Shown here in pieces: positions 1-11,712 of a DNA stretch of 44,332 bases. The stretch comes from Dietzia cinnamea NBRC 102147. GTDB taxonomy: Bacteria; Actinomycetota; Actinomycetes; Mycobacteriales; Mycobacteriaceae. The stretch's first letter is position 1. The number at the start of each line of letters is the position of its first letter. A program made the translations under genes and the position numbers. Below the pieces are notes generated by a model, which was not told where the DNA came from, searched no databases, and was given only the letters and a program-made list of their open reading frames with translations. Where the stretch lies: contig NZ_BCSW01000026.1 in assembly GCF_001571065.1 (NCBI RefSeq), positions 1 to 44,332 on the forward strand, written 5' to 3'.

Positions 1-14
1 CCTAGGGTGGCGGG

Positions 15-611
15 GTGATCCGTTCCCTTGCCGCTCGCCTCTTCTGGCGCTTCAGCCGCTGGACGCTGTCCACCAGCCCCGGCCCGGATCGACCGACGAT
101 CCTCCTCGGCGCCCCACACACGTCCAACTGGGACTTCGTATTGATGCTCGGCATCGCATGGCGTCTGGGCATCGACGTTCACTGGCTGGGCAAGGCCAGC
201 CTCTTCTCCGGCTGGCGCGGGCCGCTCATGCGGGCGCTCGGCGGGGTCGCCGTGGACCGCGGGAGCCCGGCCCGGGTCGTGGAGGACATGGTCCGGCAGG
301 TCCACGCCGGAGAAACGTTCTGCCTGGTCATCACGCCGGACGGCACGCGCAGTGGGCACTCACGCTGGAAGTCCGGCTTCTACCGGATCGCGCGGGAGAC
401 GGGCCTCCCGGTGACGCTCGGGTACGTCGATCGGGCCACCATGACGACCGGGCTGGGGCCCACGATCGAGCTGACAGGCGACGTCGCGGCGGACATGGAC
501 CGCATCCGCGCGTTCTACGCGGACAAGGCCGGCTTCCACCCGGACAGACGCGTCGAGCCGCGGCTGGCCGACGAAACCCGCACGCGGGACGTGGAGCAGC
601 CCGACCCCTGA
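15..611 (+). CDS. PlsC-like 1-acylglycerol-3-phosphate acyltransferase family protein
   Basis: The 198-aa protein carries the acyltransferase signature of the PlsC/LPLAT superfamily: an HX4D motif (His35 to Asp40, HTSNWD), a GGVAVDR block at 76-82 and a PDGTRS block at 108-113, which matches the usual PEGTRS glycerol-phosphate-binding motif with Asp in place of Glu. The family transfers an acyl chain from acyl-CoA or acyl-ACP to a lysophospholipid or related acceptor at the inner membrane face. It is short for a PlsC enzyme and has only a weakly hydrophobic N-terminus, so the acceptor is unknown. The start is a GTG only 15 bases into the window; an upstream start outside the window cannot be excluded. 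Confidence 0.85.
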   Translation: MIRSLAARLFWRFSRWTLSTSPGPDRPTILLGAPHTSNWDFVLMLGIAWRLGIDVHWLGKASLFSGWRGPLMRALGGVAVDRGSPARVVEDMVRQVHAGETFCLVITPDGTRSGHSRWKSGFYRIARETGLPVTLGYVDRATMTTGLGPTIELTGDVAADMDRIRAFYADKAGFHPDRRVEPRLADETRTRDVEQPDP

Positions 612-708
612 GTGTCGCCGCACGCCCGGGAGTCCGGTGAGGCCCGGTGAGGCCAGGTGCGGCCCAGTCGGCCCACCGTCCCGCGCCCCTATGCGGGACA
701 CTGACGTC

Positions 709-1149
709 ATGGACGACCTGCGAGTCCCCCCGGGGCCCGGCGCTTCCCGCGGTCTCGTGATCCCGACCGGAGAACTGCTCGAGCGGTTCTCCCGGTCGTC
801 GGGCCCGGGCGGGCAGCACGTCAACACCGCCGATTCGCGGGTCCAGCTCAGCCTCGATCTCGCCACGACGACGGCCCTGGACGAGCCTCAGCGCACCCGG
901 GCGCTTCAGGCGCTCGCCGCGAGGTTGTCGGGCTCCGTCCTCACCGTGGCCGTGGAGGAGAACCGCTCCCAACGGCGCAACCGCGCTACGGCACGGCAGC
1001 GACTCGCCGACCTGCTGCGCGACGCCGTGGCGCCGCCGGCCCCCAGGAGACCGACCAGGCCCACCCTCGGCTCGCGCCGCCGACGACTCCAGCGCGAACG
1101 TCGACGCGCCGAAATCAAGCGCAATCGCCGACGCCCCGACCTCGACTGA
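709..1149 (+). CDS. arfB: ArfB/YaeJ-type peptidyl-tRNA hydrolase (ribosome rescue)
   Basis: This 146-aa protein is a stand-alone release-factor catalytic domain. The GGQ motif (residues 34-36, in GPGGQHVN) hydrolyses peptidyl-tRNA, and a long Arg/Lys-rich C-terminal tail (about 105-146) matches the ArfB/YaeJ tail that enters the empty mRNA channel of stalled ribosomes. It lacks the codon-recognition domains of RF1 and RF2. The start at 709 gives the usual family length; in-frame ATG 691 and a longer reading from 637 are possible but less likely. A TATGCG hexamer just upstream could be a -10 box. Identification as the rescue factor rests on the GGQ domain, the size and the basic tail together. 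Confidence 0.88.
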   Translation: MDDLRVPPGPGASRGLVIPTGELLERFSRSSGPGGQHVNTADSRVQLSLDLATTTALDEPQRTRALQALAARLSGSVLTVAVEENRSQRRNRATARQRLADLLRDAVAPPAPRRPTRPTLGSRRRRLQRERRRAEIKRNRRRPDLD

Positions 1150-1371
1150 TCGCCTTCCACGCGCCCCTCGCCGAGGTGCGAATCGGTGCCTGCCGGCGAA
1201 CCCCGCATGCCCGACGACACGATCGAGTCTCCGTTACCGCCGGACGAATGCCTCGGCCAACAGGGCGTGCGACCGTCGGCGGGCGGCCGCGTCGGGCGCG
1301 AAAGCCCTTCGGCGAGTTCGCCAGCTTCACTCGCACTCCTCATCTCGCGGATTCCACCGCGATTTCGGACC

Positions 1372-1399
1372 TTGTCACAGCTGCTCACAACGGTAGCGT
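1372..1399 (+). promoter_or_regulatory. Putative leaderless promoter of the copper-storage gene
   Basis: TTGTCA at 1372-1377 and TAGCGT at 1394-1399 are separated by 16 bases and resemble sigma-A -35 and -10 boxes. The ATG at 1406 lies only six bases after the -10 box and no Shine-Dalgarno sequence fits between them, so the mRNA would start at or next to the start codon. Leaderless mRNAs are common in Mycobacteriales. Confidence 0.5.
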
Positions 1400-1405
1400 G
1401 GGCGC

Positions 1406-1810
1406 ATGAGCACTTCCGAGATGATCAGGTCCCATCCGAATCCGACCGACGGGCTCGACGTCAAGCTGCTCGCAGAGGCCCTCGAGGCGTCCGCAGCGTG
1501 CGCGACGATCTGCTCGTCATGCGCGGACGCCTGCCTGGGCGAGGAGTCGGTCGCTGACCTGCGCGACTGCATCCGCACCGATCTCGACTGCGCCGACGTC
1601 TGCGCCGCCACCGCAGCGCTGCTCAGCCGCCGCACCGGCAGCAACCTCGAGGTGGTCAAGGCGCAGCTGGTGGCGTGCCGGACCGGCTGCGCGGCCTGCG
1701 CCGACGACTGCGAGCAGCACGCCGACATGCACGAGCACTGCCGACTGTGCGCCGAGGCGTGCCGTCGGTGCGAGAAGGCGTGCGCTGATCTCCTCGCCGC
1801 GATCGGCTGA
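1406..1810 (+). CDS. Cysteine-rich four-helix-bundle copper-binding protein (Csp/DUF326 family)
   Basis: The 134-aa protein has 16 cysteines (32, 36, 39, 43, 55, 62, 66, 91, 95, 98, 102, 112, 115, 119, 122, 126), mostly spaced three or four residues apart as expected when they line the inside of a four-helix bundle. This is the pattern of Csp copper-storage proteins, which bind many Cu(I) ions through thiolates. There is no signal peptide, so it fits the cytosolic Csp3-like branch. Histidines near 105-111 could guard the open end of the bundle. No copper-responsive regulator or copper pump lies beside it. Confidence 0.88.
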   Translation: MSTSEMIRSHPNPTDGLDVKLLAEALEASAACATICSSCADACLGEESVADLRDCIRTDLDCADVCAATAALLSRRTGSNLEVVKAQLVACRTGCAACADDCEQHADMHEHCRLCAEACRRCEKACADLLAAIG

Positions 1811-2257
1811 CCGGCGCGGGCGGAGCGGAACCGCTGCGCGAACGGCTTACAGCGCGTGCTCCTGGAGGGGTCGACCGTGTGCGTCCAGCAGGGGGTCAGT
1901 CCCCCGCCGGTGCCGTCGGTGCGCCACAGGTAGCACACGCCGGTCCGCACACCGCGGCCGCGGGCGCCATCTCCGCGCTCACCGGGCGGCGTGGATGACG
2001 ACGACGAGCTCGCCCTCCCAGGAGGGGCTTTCAGGAGTCGTGCGAGGGGCAGCATCCAGGTGACCGTCAGGGATTCGGAGTCCTCCCGCGTCGGGATGGG
2101 TCGGTGACCGGGGGGTGTCCCCCCGAGACGCGCGCACCGGGGGTCGGGGTGACCCTGATCCCGACCCGGATCTTCGGTCCGCACGGCGTGGACATGCGGC
2201 GGTGGGGGTTATGTTGGTGGGAGTCCCACCCGGCCCCGAGTCTCGAATCGAGTCACC
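1811..2257. other. Intergenic stretch without an intact gene; G/C-tract hairpins
   Basis: No convincing coding region is present on either strand. Two perfect G-tract/C-tract hairpins stand out: GGGGG/CCCCC at 1891-1905, and CGGGGGG/CCCCCCG around a TGT loop at 2109-2125. Either could end the transcript of the copper-protein gene. A minus-strand reading frame ending near 1979 finishes in a protein-like string (WEGELVVVIHAAR), which could be the tail of a decayed gene, but nothing upstream supports it. A TATGTT -10-like box lies at 2210-2215. Confidence 0.4.
2217..2252 (+). promoter_or_regulatory. Two adjacent hairpins in the probable 5' UTR of the next gene
   Basis: GGTGGGAGTCCCACC (2217-2231) is self-complementary around one central base, and CTCGAATCGAG lies close behind it. 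Both sit between a TATGTT -10-like box and the ATG at 2258, where there is no clear Shine-Dalgarno sequence. They would be part of a short structured leader if transcription starts near 2222. Confidence 0.35.
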
Positions 2258-2728
2258 ATGAACGAGCAGCACCCGCGGCGGCAGGACGGGCCGTGGACCG
2301 AGGGCGGCCACGACGACCGGGGCCGCTCGGCGCTGCCGGACCATCTGAACCCCACCGAGCAGTTCCCCACGGCGTCGTACCCGGCGGAGCAGTTCCCTGC
2401 CGAGCGCCCGCCGTTCGCGCGACCGGTCGAGCCGCTGGCCCACGAGGGCGGTTTCCCCTACGGCATGCCGCCGGCCGCGCCGTACGGGGCACCCTCGCCG
2501 TACGGGTACGGCGACCCGTACATCCCGCAACACCTGCACGTGCCCCCTCCGCAGTTCCAACCGGGCCCGTACCCGCAGCAGTTCGGCTACCCGCCGATGC
2601 AACAGGCCGTCTACGTGCACGGTGCCCCGGCGAAGCGGGTCAACCACGCCCTGCACCTGGTCCTGACGATAGTGACGTTCGGGCTCTGGCTTCCGGTGTG
2701 GATCATCCTGGCGATCGCCAACTCCTGA
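2258..2728 (+). CDS. Proline/tyrosine-rich protein with C-terminal membrane segment
   Basis: The first ~125 residues of this 156-aa protein are low-complexity and rich in Pro, Tyr, Gly and Gln. The end is a single hydrophobic hairpin-like segment (about 128-154, HALHLVLTIVTFGLWLPVWIILAIANS). This C-terminal cassette is common in small actinobacterial membrane proteins with disordered cytoplasmic tails, including some placed near cell-envelope or superinfection-immunity-like families. No catalytic motif is visible and the function is unknown. Confidence 0.7.
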   Translation: MNEQHPRRQDGPWTEGGHDDRGRSALPDHLNPTEQFPTASYPAEQFPAERPPFARPVEPLAHEGGFPYGMPPAAPYGAPSPYGYGDPYIPQHLHVPPPQFQPGPYPQQFGYPPMQQAVYVHGAPAKRVNHALHLVLTIVTFGLWLPVWIILAIANS

Positions 2729-2874
2729 CGCGCCCCGGCCAGCGCACGGAAGTGCTCCCGCACGCCCGGGTCGACCGCTGCCTCGCGCGGTCCGACGCGC
2801 TGTCCAGTGGCGCGGCCGGCGAGAGGCTGCTAGACGTGGAGGTCCACGCGCCCCCACGCCACGAGGAGGACGAG

Positions 2875-3072
2875 ATGATCACCGAGAACCCCATCGACCC
2901 GGACGAGTACACCCCGGGCCCTGATTCTGTCACCGCTCCCGAGGAGTACGAGCCCGAGGTGACCGTCGACGACCCCTTCCGCGAGGCCAACCCGGCGGAC
3001 GTCGCGGAGCAGGCTATCGAACTACCCGACGACGACGGCGACCCTGAAGGCGACGACGACGAGGTCGTCTGA
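2875..3072 (+). CDS. Small acidic conserved-type hypothetical protein
   Basis: This 65-aa protein is strongly acidic throughout (repeated Asp, Glu and Pro-Glu-Tyr stretches) and ends in a run of Asp/Glu. No membrane segment or cysteine is present. The start at 2875 is fixed by a strong GAGGAGG ribosome-binding site seven bases upstream; the open frame extends much further 5' but only as a shadow of the preceding gene. It may be a small charge-mediating or stress protein; no function can be assigned. Confidence 0.65.
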   Translation: MITENPIDPDEYTPGPDSVTAPEEYEPEVTVDDPFREANPADVAEQAIELPDDDGDPEGDDDEVV

Positions 3073-3163
3073 CTCCCGGCCGACCGGCATCGGGGGGCCG
3101 CGCGTTCACGCCGGCCCCCCGGTTGATCGGCGGCCACCTTTACGCGCGACTCGTCTTTTCCGC

Positions 3164-3300
3164 TACTCTGACTCCACCAGAAGGGAAGTATCCCTCACAC
3201 GCATCGTCGTCACTACGGCCCCGGGCCCGGCGGAGCGGGCCACACATAGTCAGTGGCCGGGAGAGACCTTCGATCACCCACTGATCGAAAGGTCCCCGTT
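3164..3300 (+). promoter_or_regulatory. Probable yybP-ykoY manganese riboswitch controlling the TerC gene
   Basis: A -10-like TACTCT (3164-3169) precedes an RNA beginning AAGGGAAGTATCCC (3181-3194) and closing with GAGACCTT (3263-3270). These fit the two conserved loop regions of the yybP-ykoY Mn2+ aptamer, with AAGG and CCTT forming the basal helix P1. Directly after it, TTCGATCA (3269-3276) pairs with TGATCGAA (3282-3289), extended by GACC/GGTC across one bulged A. That hairpin buries the GAAAGG ribosome-binding site (3287-3292), eight bases before the ATG. CCTT belongs to both P1 and the sequestering hairpin, so ligand binding should free the ribosome-binding site. TerC/Alx-type genes are classic partners of this riboswitch. 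Confidence 0.82.
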
Positions 3301-4353
3301 ATGGACACCCCGCTCTGGCTCTGGTTCGCCGTCATCGCCTTCATCGTCGTGATGCTTGCGATCGACCTCGTCGCACACCGCCGGGCACACGTCATCGGCG
3401 TGAAGGAAGCGGCCACGTGGTCGGCGGTCTGGATCGCGCTCGGAGTCGGTTTCGGCGCGATCGTCTGGGCCGTCTGGGGCGCTGACTTCGGCCAACAGTA
3501 TTTCGCCGGCTACCTCATCGAGAAGTCCCTGGCCGTGGACAACGTCTTCGTGTGGGCGATCATCTTCGCCCACTTCGCGGTGCCCCCGCAGTTCCAGCAC
3601 CGGGTCTTGTTCCTCGGTGTGCTGGGCGCTCTGATCTTCCGCGGGATCTTCATCGCCGGCGGCGCGGTGCTGATCGCCAACTTCTCCTGGGTGCTCTACA
3701 TCTTCGCCGCGTTCCTGCTGTACACGGGCTTCCGCATGATCCGTCAGCGCGACGAGCACCTCAACCCCGACCAGTCCAGGGTCCTCGGGGCGTTCCGCCG
3801 GTTCGTGCCGATGACCGACACCTTCCACGGACAGCGACTGCTGGTCCGCAAGGGCGGACTGATCATGGCCACTCCCCTGCTGGCAGTGCTCGTGCTGGTC
3901 GAGACGACTGACATCGTGTTCGCCGTCGACTCCATTCCCGCCATCTTCGCCGTCACCGACGAGGTGTTCCTCGTCTTCACCGCCAACGCGTTCGCGATCC
4001 TGGGGCTGCGCGCGATGTACTTCCTGCTCGCCGATCTGGTCCATCGGTTCGTGTACCTCAAGATCGGCCTGGCGCTGGTGCTGATGTGGGTGGGCGTGAA
4101 GATGCTGCTGAAGATCGACGTCTTCTACATCCCTACCCCGCTCTCGCTGGCCGTCATCGCCACGATCCTCACCGTGTCGGTCGTGGCGAGCCTGAGGGCC
4201 ACGCGCGGGCAGGACCGGCGGAGCCTCCCGACCCCGACCGAACCGCCGTTCCGCATCGCGACCCCGGACGAGGACGCACGACTCGAGCCGCTGTTCGGCC
4301 GCGCGCGCTCCCGCCATCGCTCGGAACGTCCCGCCGCCGGACCGCCACGCTGA
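3301..4353 (+). CDS. TerC/Alx family integral membrane protein, probable manganese exporter
   Basis: The 350-aa protein has about nine membrane segments and the TerC family's conserved acidic motifs: [11 protein letters not shown] in the first half and [14 protein letters not shown] in the second. The acidic residues in these motifs are thought to bind the cation. Related Alx and TerC proteins export Mn2+ or load exported metalloenzymes. The charged C-terminal tail (about 300-350) is soluble. ATG 3301 is chosen because it follows the riboswitch-controlled ribosome-binding site; the frame is open to 3253 but that stretch is the leader. The manganese riboswitch upstream supports a Mn2+ export role, expressed when Mn2+ is high. 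Confidence 0.9.
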   Translation: MDTPLWLWFAVIAFIVVMLAIDLVAHRRAHVIGVKEAATWSAVWIALGVGFGAIVWAVWGADFGQQYFAGYLIEKSLAVDNVFVWAIIFAHFAVPPQFQHRVLFLGVLGALIFRGIFIAGGAVLIANFSWVLYIFAAFLLYTGFRMIRQRDEHLNPDQSRVLGAFRRFVPMTDTFHGQRLLVRKGGLIMATPLLAVLVLVETTDIVFAVDSIPAIFAVTDEVFLVFTANAFAILGLRAMYFLLADLVHRFVYLKIGLALVLMWVGVKMLLKIDVFYIPTPLSLAVIATILTVSVVASLRATRGQDRRSLPTPTEPPFRIATPDEDARLEPLFGRARSRHRSERPAAGPPR

Positions 4354-4532
4354 CTGATGAAAGCGGCCGCGAAGGCCGTTCGGGACCGACTTCGCGACCG
4401 CGGTTCTCGGCCCGCTCCGCGGAACGCGTGACCGCTTATAACTTCTCATCGACAGGGGTAGGGTCGGGCTCAACGCCGGTGAGCCCCTCACTCGCACGGC
4501 TCCATCGGCGCCACACAAGGAAGGGGCCGATC

Positions 4533-7340
<2,808 letters not shown>

Positions 7341-7354
7341 CCGCTGTCCCACCG

Positions 7355-7870
7355 TCATTCACACTGGGAGAGGTCTTCCTCGATGAGTGGCTTCCCGACC
7401 GGGGTCACGTACGTCACCATGAGGACGACGTCCTCGGTGCCCTGGTTCCGCACTTCATGCGGGTAACCGGCGCCTTCGACGACCGAGTCCCCCGCCCGGA
7501 AGGTGCGTGTACCTCCGGGGAAGGTGTCGGAGTGGTGGGTGATTTCGCCCTGTTTGACCACGGCGATGAGCTGACCGTGATGGCAGTGCCTCCCCGTGCC
7601 GGTACCGGCGGCGATCGTGATCTCGCGGAACGTCACCGACACGCCCCGGTCGCCGTGGACCTTCACCTCGACGGGCTGTTCCTGGAGGCCCTGCACGATG
7701 TCGACCGCGAGGACCGGCTGCGTGCCGGCGATCTGCGATGCGGGCGGCGGCGGGGGCGCGATCGCCGATTCGTCTGCGGACCCGGCCCCGCCGGTGCTGC
7801 ACGCTGAGCTAGCCAGGGCGATCGAGCCGACCAGAAGGATGATGCCGCGTCTGATCGATGTGCTCCGCAT
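7355..7870 (-). CDS. Cupin-domain lipoprotein or secreted protein
   Basis: The 171-aa protein starts with a signal peptide (basic RR, hydrophobic 9-20). Cys24 after SSA may be a lipidation site, but the lipobox is weak because Ser rather than Leu stands at -3. Residues 65-160 form a single cupin beta-barrel. Metal-ligand candidates are His95, His97 and His98 (RHCHHGQ) and His138 (YPHEV). It could be an extracytoplasmic metal-binding or small-molecule-binding protein; the substrate is unknown. It is convergent with acnA, with only 14 bases between the stop codons. Confidence 0.8.
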   Translation of the reverse strand: MRSTSIRRGIILLVGSIALASSACSTGGAGSADESAIAPPPPPASQIAGTQPVLAVDIVQGLQEQPVEVKVHGDRGVSVTFREITIAAGTGTGRHCHHGQLIAVVKQGEITHHSDTFPGGTRTFRAGDSVVEGAGYPHEVRNQGTEDVVLMVTYVTPVGKPLIEEDLSQCE

Positions 7871-7989
7871 GGAAGGTCCCCCGTGACTTCCCGGATCGAC
7901 TGGACGACGCCGACCGTGCGAGCAACGCTAGCGCAGCGCCGTTGCTGAGAACAGGCTTTTGTTGACACGCCCCCGCGAGAAGGTGGCGC

Positions 7990-8415
7990 TCAGTCCTCGC
8001 CGACCGAGACGTTGACCTCGATGTTGCCCTCGACGGCGCGCGAGTAGGGGCACATCTGGTGGGCGAGTGTGGCCAGCTCGTCGGCCTGCTCTGCCTCGAG
8101 GCCGGGGATGATCACCTCGAGCTGCACGGCCAGGTCGATGCTCTCCTCGCCCGAGCGCACCAATGAGATCCGTGCGCCGACGGACGAGCCGTCGATCTTG
8201 ACCTTCTTCTGCCTGGCCGCGCTCTGCAGGGCGGAGTGGAAGCAGGCGGCGTATCCGGCGGCGAACAGCTGCTCGGGGTTGTTGCCTTCGCCGGAGCCAC
8301 CGAGCTCCTCGGGCGGGGCCATGGTCAGGTCCACGGCCTTGTCGGCGGTGGCCACGTGGCCGTCGCGGCCGCCGCCGGTCGACAGGGCCTCGACGGTGTA
8401 GAGCGCATCGGACAT
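7990..8415 (-). CDS. ohr: Organic hydroperoxide resistance protein Ohr
   Basis: This 141-aa OsmC/Ohr-fold peroxidase reduces organic and fatty-acid hydroperoxides. The catalytic cysteines are present: Cys58 in AACFHSAL and Cys122 in HQMCPYSRA. The GGRDGH segment near the N-terminus (Arg17) and Glu48 in NNPEQLF fit the active-site Arg and Glu of Ohr. The start at 8415 follows a clear GAGGAGAT site; the open frame runs to 8574 without a better start. No MarR-type OhrR gene lies beside it, so regulation is not evident. Confidence 0.93.
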   Translation of the reverse strand: MSDALYTVEALSTGGGRDGHVATADKAVDLTMAPPEELGGSGEGNNPEQLFAAGYAACFHSALQSAARQKKVKIDGSSVGARISLVRSGEESIDLAVQLEVIIPGLEAEQADELATLAHQMCPYSRAVEGNIEVNVSVGED

Positions 8416-8577
8416 GGGCGATCTCCTCAGGTCGTGTGGTGCGGGCGTGGCCCAACGTACGCCGCGTCCGCGGGTGGCGTCAGGGGCCGCGTCGGTGGTT
8501 CCGGCGACCACGGGGGATTCGGAGCGCCGTCCGGGCCGGATGGACGACACCCGGTCCGGCCCACGCGCGGTCACGGC

Positions 8578-9270
8578 TCAGTGGTCGCTACCGACCGACT
8601 TCTTCTCGGCGATCGCCGTCCGCGAGAGTCGGCGCACGCGCTTGACCACGAACCACACGAAGGCTATCGCGATCACCGCCAGCACGGCGTTGGACAGCAT
8701 GCCGCTCCACTGCTCGAGCGCGGGCTTGATGGCGGGGCCGAAGAGGTATCCGGCGCCGATCCAGATGGCGTTCCACACGCCGGACCCGAGGAGCGTGTAG
8801 GCACTGAAGTGCGCGAACGGCATCCGTTCGATGCCCGCGGGGATGGAGATGAACGACCGCACGAGGGGGACGCAGCGCCCCACCAGTACGGCGACGCCGC
8901 CCCATTTCTGGAAGAACGCCTCCGACTTGTCGAAGTCGTCGTGGTCCAGCAGCGGGATCCGGCCGACGAGGCGGCGGGTGCGGTCCCGGCCGAGCGCCGC
9001 GCCCACGACGTACCAGATCCACGCGCCGAGCAGCGCACCCGCGGTCGCCGCCACCCAGGCCAGCCAGAAGCTCATCCGGCCGTCGTAGGCCAGGAAGCCG
9101 GCGCCGGGAAGGACGGCCTCGGACGGGATGGGCGGCAGGAAGGTCTCCAGCAGGATCGCGATACCGACGCCGAGCTCGCCGAGGGTCTCCATGAGTGAGA
9201 GGATCCAGCCGATGAACCCGTCGTACCCCGCGGAGGGGTCGGTCGGAGGCGACGCGGCGAGAACCATCAT
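8578..9270 (-). CDS. DedA/SNARE-associated family membrane protein
   Basis: The 230-aa polytopic protein has the DedA family signatures: an ETFLPPIPSEAVLPGAG re-entrant loop near residues 42-58 and a GRCVPLVRSFISIPAG motif near 132-147 with the conserved Arg pair. Three or more hydrophobic helices follow. DedA proteins are thought to scramble or flip lipid carriers, such as undecaprenyl phosphate or phosphatidylethanolamine, and support membrane homeostasis. The ATG at 9270 or the adjacent Met codon is the likely start. Confidence 0.92.
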   Translation of the reverse strand: MMVLAASPPTDPSAGYDGFIGWILSLMETLGELGVGIAILLETFLPPIPSEAVLPGAGFLAYDGRMSFWLAWVAATAGALLGAWIWYVVGAALGRDRTRRLVGRIPLLDHDDFDKSEAFFQKWGGVAVLVGRCVPLVRSFISIPAGIERMPFAHFSAYTLLGSGVWNAIWIGAGYLFGPAIKPALEQWSGMLSNAVLAVIAIAFVWFVVKRVRRLSRTAIAEKKSVGSDH

Positions 9271-9395
9271 GTGGGGAGTCTAGGGCGCGGCGGTACGTCG
9301 GAGCGGCCGCGCGCGGCCGAGCTCACCCCCGGGCCTGCGGCATCACGATCCGGTCGGGCGCGGTCAGACCTCCCCGCCGTCAACAGAAGTCGTGG

Positions 9396-10040
9396 TCAGA
9401 CTTCCGCGCCGGTGACGTAGGCCGCGGCCAGTTCGCGGAGCGCGGCGTGGTCCTGACCCAGTAGGTCCATGGGCGCGCGCCGCCCGGGCAGCGAGCTGGT
9501 CGGCGTGGTCCACCACACGGTGGCGGCCTCCGGGGCGTGCCCGGCGTCGAGCATCCGGTTGACCACGGCGACGATGTCGTCTGCGCGGCGCGGGTCGAAG
9601 TGGTCGAGTTGGAACCGCGGGTAGACCCACCTGCGGTCGCCGCGCAGGACGATGAGCCGGCCCTGGCGGGCGAAGGTCCGCAGTGCGTCGGTGGGCGCGG
9701 AGTCGGACAGGACGCCCCGCCGGATGAGGATCTCGCCCGCCTCGTATGAACAGACGTGGGGCGCCTGCAACGCGGCGCTGCGCGGTGCGCAGGGGACCAC
9801 GGAGCGGCGACTGTTGGCGCCCGCCGGCCCGCGGAGCGGTTCCCGGGCCCGCGAGCGCGCGGCCCGCAGGGTCCCGTCGACCTGTCCGGCGACGCCGGTG
9901 AACGAGCTGCGCCGACGCAGTTCCTTGACGACGAGGTCGGCGAACAGCGGGTCGTCGAGCTCTCGCAGTGCACGCTCCGCGCGATCTCCCGACACGGCCT
10001 TCTGCGACATCACCCGATTCTGAACAGTCATCGCGACCAC
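9396..10040 (-). CDS. Orphan MbcA/ParS (Xre)-type antitoxin-like protein
   Basis: The 214-aa protein resembles DUF2384-type antitoxins. A helix-turn-helix-like middle is followed by the recurrent sequence of this family: GEILIRRGVLSD, then RTFARQGRLIVLRGDRRWVYPRFQLD. The C-terminal cap is ATVWWTTPTSSLPGRRAPMDLLGQD (region about 172-196). Such proteins bind DNA and neutralise RES-domain NAD+-degrading toxins, yet no RES gene is adjacent: DedA lies downstream and a DUF3072 gene upstream. Several in-frame starts exist (Met1, Met4, Met11). It could be a solitary regulator derived from an antitoxin, or it could act with a toxin elsewhere, such as the RES protein at 24.4-25.1 kb. Confidence 0.7.
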   Translation of the reverse strand: MVAMTVQNRVMSQKAVSGDRAERALRELDDPLFADLVVKELRRRSSFTGVAGQVDGTLRAARSRAREPLRGPAGANSRRSVVPCAPRSAALQAPHVCSYEAGEILIRRGVLSDSAPTDALRTFARQGRLIVLRGDRRWVYPRFQLDHFDPRRADDIVAVVNRMLDAGHAPEAATVWWTTPTSSLPGRRAPMDLLGQDHAALRELAAAYVTGAEV

Positions 10041-10274
10041 CCGCCTTCTGAGCGGAATTTTACAACCTGTTCAGTCCGTGGGCGAGACCCACTTGCGTGA
10101 CCCGGGCGACTCGTGCGGGCCCGGCCCCTCGCATCCTCTTCACGTAGACGCCGCCAAGGAGTCCACACCTGACGGCCACCAACAATGTTAGCCGCATTAG
10201 CCTTCGCGCACTCGCGGATCCTCAAAGCACCGCGTCGGTGCCATCCGCGCGTGGCGCTGCACGGAGCGGGACGC

Positions 10275-10571
10275 CTACGCCCGGTCGGTGCGCGGGTTGC
10301 CCTTCTGCAGGCGGTCGATGTGCTCGGACGCCTCCGCCTTGGTCAACGTCGCGGGGAGCTCCTCGCCGGCCTCGCGGGCCAGGGTGTCCAGGTAGCTCTT
10401 CTGCGCCTCGGTCATGGGCTCGTCGCCGGTGACCCAGTCGTCGGGGTCACGCTGCAGCGACCCACCGCCGGCCGCCCGCCCCTCGGGGACCGGCGCACCG
10501 AGGGTCTCGCCGCTGGAATCTCCGCTCCGCTGTCCGTTGTCGCTGCTCGGGATCTGCTGGGAATCGGTCAT
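10275..10571 (-). CDS. DUF3072 family protein
   Basis: This 98-aa protein has a disordered N-terminal half and a conserved block DPDDWVTGDEPMTEAQKSYL (about 42-61), then LDTLAREAGEELPATLTKAEASEHIDRLQ. That is the DUF3072 signature found widely in actinobacteria and proteobacteria, often as a tail on other proteins. Its function is unknown; the block looks like a helical SAP/HeH-type DNA-binding hairpin, which is my inference. The region just upstream carries the repeat cluster at 10617-10769, which could influence its promoter. Confidence 0.85.
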   Translation of the reverse strand: MTDSQQIPSSDNGQRSGDSSGETLGAPVPEGRAAGGGSLQRDPDDWVTGDEPMTEAQKSYLDTLAREAGEELPATLTKAEASEHIDRLQKGNPRTDRA

Positions 10572-10616
10572 GCCCGCACGCTACGCCGGGCCGGATGAGC
10601 GGACCACCGAGCGCTG

Positions 10617-10764
10617 CACAGCCGCCTCTGGCCATGGCGTCTCGCGCGCCCCGAAGCGCAGGCCAGACGCCATGGCCAGAGGCGGCTGCGGAATTCGCGC
10701 ACATCCCCGGGAGCGAGACGCCATCCGCAGGAGCGGCTGCGCGCAGACGCCAGAGTGTGTGCGG

Positions 10765-10769
<5 letters not shown>
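10617..10769. repeat. Four-copy repeat unit, two copies forming a perfect 24-bp inverted repeat
   Basis: The unit reads AGACGCCA, nine variable bases, then GCGGCTGCG. Copies lie at 10617-10642 (inverted), 10665-10690, 10716-10741 and 10745-10769 (last copy with an eight-base spacer and GCGGCTACG). The first two copies are exact complements over 24 bases (10619-10642 with 10665-10688), separated by 22 bases, so the transcript could form a long hairpin. The cluster occupies the whole gap between the sigma-factor stop and the DUF3072 start, and its last copy overlaps the sigma-factor stop codon. Confidence 0.8.
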
Positions 10770-11706
<937 letters not shown>

Positions 11707-11712
11707 GATCGG

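Noticed and set aside
4086-4532. The aconitase frame is open about 450 bases further upstream
   Set aside because: That stretch overlaps the terC coding region and its tail in another register, reads as low-complexity Arg/Pro/Gly, and lacks a ribosome-binding site, whereas ATG 4533 has AAGGAAGGGG and gives the family length.
7921-7946. AGCAACG/CGTTGCT hairpin downstream of ohr as a terminator
   Set aside because: The short stem has a 12-base loop and no T tract on the relevant strand, so I could not distinguish it from a chance inverted repeat.
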